NCBI GenBank assembly: GCA_016934095.1
Contig: JAFGTO010000239.1
Span: 1 to 7,443 of the forward strand
DNA: 7,443 nucleotides
From: Candidatus Glassiibacteriota bacterium
GTDB lineage: Bacteria > Gemmatimonadota > Glassbacteria > GWA2-58-10
Reading direction: 5' to 3'
Shown piece by piece: positions 5,361-7,443 of the stretch. Position 1 is the stretch's first letter. Each line of letters opens with the position of its first letter. The notes under the pieces were generated by a model. That model searched no databases and had not been told where the DNA came from. It saw only the letters and a list, made by a program, of their open reading frames with translations. A program made the translations under genes and the position numbers.

Positions 5361-6200
5361 ATGGAAAACATGATAAAACCAGGGTCTCTGGCAGTATCTT
5401 TCTTTCGCCAATTGCACGAATCCGGCGAGGATTTTATCTTTGCTCCGGAGGCTTCACGGCGGGTGGGGGCGGCGGCCGGCCGGCCGGCGGAAGCCGTGCC
5501 CGCCGGCCGGGGTGCGGACGGCAGTCCGCACCCCCCGGCGCCCGAAAGCGCCGGGGCCGCCGCCCCCCTCCCCCAGGCCGGCACTCTCTCCGCACCAGGG
5601 GAACCCCTCGAAGAATTCGGCCGGAGGATAAGCGGCTGCACCCTCTGCCGGCTTTCTCAAAGCCGGAACAACTTCGTCTTCGGAGCGGGCTGCGCCACGG
5701 CCGACCTGATGTTTGTCGGCGAGGGGCCTGGTTTCGAGGAAGACCGCCAGGGCCTGCCCTTTGTCGGAGCCAGCGGCCAGCTCCTGACCAGGATCATCGC
5801 CTCGATCGGGTTTACCAGGGAGGAAGTCTATATCGGCAACCTGGTCAAGTGCAGGCCGCCGCGCAACCGGGACCCTGAGCCGGACGAAATAAGTACCTGC
5901 GTGCCCTACCTGCTGGCCCAGATCGAGAAAATCGAGCCGAAAGTGCTGGTGACCCTGGGCCGCTTCAGCGCCTGCTATTTCCACGGCAGGGAAGCGGCTC
6001 TCAAGCACCTGCGGGGCCTGGTCTCTGATTTCAGGGGAGTGCGGGTGGTCAGCACCTACCACCCTGCCGCCCTGCTGCGGAACCAGTCCCTGAAACGGGA
6101 CACCTGGGAGGACATGCTACTGGCCCGCCGCCTCTATGAAGAGCTCGGAGGCAAGCCTTCCAGCGGCCGGGTCTTTGTCCCCGCTCAAGATAAAAAATAA
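5361..6200 (+). CDS. Family 4 uracil-DNA glycosylase ([4Fe-4S], UdgA-type) with low-complexity linker
   Basis: DNA repair enzyme that removes uracil arising from cytosine deamination or dUTP misincorporation. The conserved core begins at about residue 83. The four iron-sulfur cysteines are C93 and C96 (CTLC), C164 (VKCRPPRNRDP) and C180 (STCVPYLL). Motif A is GEGPGFEEDRQG (120-131), then PFVGASGQLL; the late motif is STYHPAALLR (231-240), with H234 and the nearby Lys/Trp/Asp typical of the family. Residues 1-30 form a separate short N-terminal segment. Residues about 35-80 are Ala/Pro/Gly-rich and are encoded largely by the palindromic block at 5465-5567. An N-terminal extension is common in this family, but its palindromic coding DNA is not. 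ATG 5361 follows AGGA (5351-5354) by 6 nt; ATG 5370 (M4) is the alternative. The gene follows coaBC by 11 nt and precedes dnaB by 29 nt. Confidence 0.93.
   Translation: MENMIKPGSLAVSFFRQLHESGEDFIFAPEASRRVGAAAGRPAEAVPAGRGADGSPHPPAPESAGAAAPLPQAGTLSAPGEPLEEFGRRISGCTLCRLSQSRNNFVFGAGCATADLMFVGEGPGFEEDRQGLPFVGASGQLLTRIIASIGFTREEVYIGNLVKCRPPRNRDPEPDEISTCVPYLLAQIEKIEPKVLVTLGRFSACYFHGREAALKHLRGLVSDFRGVRVVSTYHPAALLRNQSLKRDTWEDMLLARRLYEELGGKPSSGRVFVPAQDKK
5465..5567. repeat. Nested palindromic block inside the UDG reading frame (potential cloverleaf)
   Basis: An outer stem pairs 5465-5477 (GGGGGCGGCGGCC) with 5555-5567 (GGCCGCCGCCCCC), 13 bp perfect. It encloses three tandem hairpins. The first pairs CCGGCCGGCGG (5480-5490) with 5500-5510, 11 bp with a 9-nt loop. 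The second pairs GGGGTGCGGAC (5509-5519) with 5524-5534, 11 bp with a 4-nt loop. The third pairs CCCCGGCGC (5533-5541) with 5548-5556, 9 bp with a 6-nt loop. Neighbouring stems share only 2 nt at their borders. The block is almost entirely G and C and encodes about residues 36-69 of the glycosylase. It looks like a palindromic element or fold-back insertion that stayed in frame. No clear target-site duplication is visible. Confidence 0.75.
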
Positions 6201-6229
6201 GAATTATCCGGTATTGTTCTGAGGTAATA

Positions 6230-7443
6230 ATGGAGACTCAAATCAGCGACAGGGTACAGATCGAACTGGAAAACATGGACCGCAAGGTCCCTTTCTCCCA
6301 GGAGGCAGAGATCAGTGTTCTGGGAGGAATGCTGATCGACCGCGATGCGATCAGCGTGGCGGTGGAGACTATTGACTCGAAGTGTTTTTACCTCGACGCG
6401 CACCGCAAGCTGTACAACGCCATAGTCTCGCTCTACGAGAAATCGGTCGAGATCGACCCGGTAACCCTGGCGGACCAGTTGGAGAAGGATGGCGCCCTGG
6501 AGGAGGTGGGCGGCCGCTCTTATATCCTCGAGGTCTTCGGCTCGGTCCCCACGGCGGCCAATATCGCCTACCATACGCGGATCGTGCTGGAAAAATACAT
6601 GGTGCGCCGCCTGATCGAGTCCTGCACCGGCATCATCTGGGAGGCCTACGAGCCGGTCGAGGACGTGGACAAGCTGATCGACTCTTCCGAGCAGCGCATC
6701 TTCCAGATCCAGGACTTCCGGCTCAAAGAGGGGTTCAGCCCGGTCAATCCCATAATCCACGAGATTATCAACGACCTCGAGAAGCGCTCGCAGCAGAATA
6801 TCACCATGACCGGGGTGCCCTCGGGGTTCCGCGACCTGGACAAGATCACTGTCGGCTTCCAGGCCTCCGACCTGGTGATTGTGGCCGGGCGGCCCGGCAT
6901 GGGCAAGACTTCCTTCTGCCTGAACCTGGCCCTCGTCCTGGGCTGCGGCACGCTGCGCGAGCACCCGGACCCGCTGCCGGTAGCCATCTTCAGCCTGGAG
7001 ATGAGCAAGAAACAGGTCGTTCAGCGGCTCCTCTGCTCGCAGGCCCGTATCCCGGTGACCAAGATGCGCACCGCCCGGTTGACCGATCTCGAGTGGAACA
7101 ACCTGAACAATGCGGCCAACCGCCTGCACGACTCCCCGATCTTTGTCGATGATACCCCGGAGATCTCCGTGCTGGAGCTGAGGGCCAAGGCGCGGAGGCT
7201 CTGCAAGAGCGAGAACATCGGCATGGTTATTGTCGATTACCTGCAGTTGATGCGGGCCCAGGGCAGGCAGGAAAGCCGCCAGCAGGAAATCAGCCTGATC
7301 AGCCGCTCGCTTAAGGCCCTGGCCAAGGAGCTTGATCTACCCGTGCTGGCCTTGAGCCAGTTGTCGCGGGCAGTGGAAGGCCGCCAGGACCGCCGCCCAC
7401 AACTGGCGGACTTGCGCGAGTCCGGAGCCATCGAGCAGGATGC
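6230..7443 (+). CDS. dnaB: Replicative DNA helicase DnaB, 3' end cut by the window
   Basis: Hexameric 5'-3' helicase that unwinds DNA at the replication fork. The visible 404 codons start at ATG 6230, with GAGG at 6221-6224, and remain open to the window end. The N-terminal domain (about 20-125) has PFSQEAEISVLGGMLID and the DPVTLADQLE segment. A linker (about 140-190) leads to the RecA-like domain, which opens VPSGFRDLDKITVGF. Walker A is AGRPGMGKTS (219-228, K226 and T227); the catalytic glutamate is E257 in FSLEMS; Walker B is VIVDYLQL (333-340, D336); SQLSRAVEGR (376-385) and LRESGAIEQDA follow. The stretch between Walker A and FSLEM (GCGTLREHPDPLP) is about 6 residues longer than in E. 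coli DnaB. No intein interrupts the P-loop. The remaining C-terminus, including the arginine finger, lies beyond the window. Confidence 0.96.
   Translation, partial: METQISDRVQIELENMDRKVPFSQEAEISVLGGMLIDRDAISVAVETIDSKCFYLDAHRKLYNAIVSLYEKSVEIDPVTLADQLEKDGALEEVGGRSYILEVFGSVPTAANIAYHTRIVLEKYMVRRLIESCTGIIWEAYEPVEDVDKLIDSSEQRIFQIQDFRLKEGFSPVNPIIHEIINDLEKRSQQNITMTGVPSGFRDLDKITVGFQASDLVIVAGRPGMGKTSFCLNLALVLGCGTLREHPDPLPVAIFSLEMSKKQVVQRLLCSQARIPVTKMRTARLTDLEWNNLNNAANRLHDSPIFVDDTPEISVLELRAKARRLCKSENIGMVIVDYLQLMRAQGRQESRQQEISLISRSLKALAKELDLPVLALSQLSRAVEGRQDRRPQLADLRESGAIEQD

Noticed and set aside
5327..5878. Long + strand frame of 183 codons overlapping the start of the UDG gene
   Set aside because: It lies out of frame with the clear UDG motifs, is Arg/Pro/Gly-rich, and is open only because the region is extremely GC-rich. 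It is a shadow frame.
6201..6229. Promoter for dnaB in the short AT-rich gap after UDG
   Set aside because: The 29-nt gap has no convincing -35/-10 pair with room for a leader. A promoter inside the UDG gene cannot be excluded but is not visible.
6185..7129. Minus-strand open frame of 314 codons opposite dnaB
   Set aside because: The + strand dnaB reading is unambiguous (Walker A, Walker B, conserved N-terminal domain). The antisense frame is open because of codon bias and matches no family.
6884..7429. Possible intein in DnaB, a known intein host
   Set aside because: The sequence runs uninterrupted through the P-loop and the SQLSR region, with no splicing motifs or extra length beyond about 6 residues. 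Insertion sites beyond the window cannot be judged.
1..7443. CRISPR arrays, tRNA or rRNA genes, insertion sequences, toxin-antitoxin or defence genes
   Set aside because: No spaced direct repeats of CRISPR type, no tRNA cloverleaf with a conserved T-arm, no transposase motifs and no defence domains were seen on either strand.

Overview
This is a high-GC bacterial window with a strong preference for G/C at third codon positions. All securely called genes are on the + strand, tightly spaced, and use TTG, GTG and ATG starts. The order yicC – gmk – coaBC – family 4 uracil-DNA glycosylase – dnaB, with an M23 peptidase and a YbgC-type thioesterase upstream, suggests a diderm, FCB-like, Gemmatimonadota-like or deltaproteobacterial-type lineage. 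I cannot name the organism from the sequence alone.

Layout. Positions 1-221 form an edge and control region. It holds a possible divergent minus-strand gene start (weakly supported), a + strand hairpin with a T-tract, and an AT-rich stretch with a 16-bp tandem repeat and promoter-like hexamers. A run of + strand genes follows: an exported M23 (LytM-type) peptidase (222-1124), an acyl-CoA thioesterase (1142-1555), an unrecognised membrane-anchored or exported protein (1542-2420), a 133-nt leader with palindromes and an orphan Shine-Dalgarno sequence, yicC (2554-3432), gmk (3485-4120), coaBC (4135-5349), family 4 UDG (5361-6200), and the start of dnaB (6230 to the window end).

Functionally, the first three genes concern the envelope or acyl thioesters. 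The next five are housekeeping genes for RNA turnover, GMP phosphorylation, coenzyme A synthesis, uracil repair and replication-fork unwinding. Gaps of 11-53 nt from yicC through dnaB suggest one operon or a few overlapping transcripts. rpoZ, often found between gmk and coaBC, is absent there.

The most unusual signal is a 103-nt nested palindrome (5465-5567) inside the UDG reading frame. A 13-bp outer stem encloses three tandem hairpins with perfect 11-, 11- and 9-bp stems, giving a potential cloverleaf or cruciform. It encodes an Ala/Pro/Gly-rich segment just before the conserved iron-sulfur domain and resembles an in-frame palindromic element insertion. No complete new defence, CRISPR or mobile system is visible.
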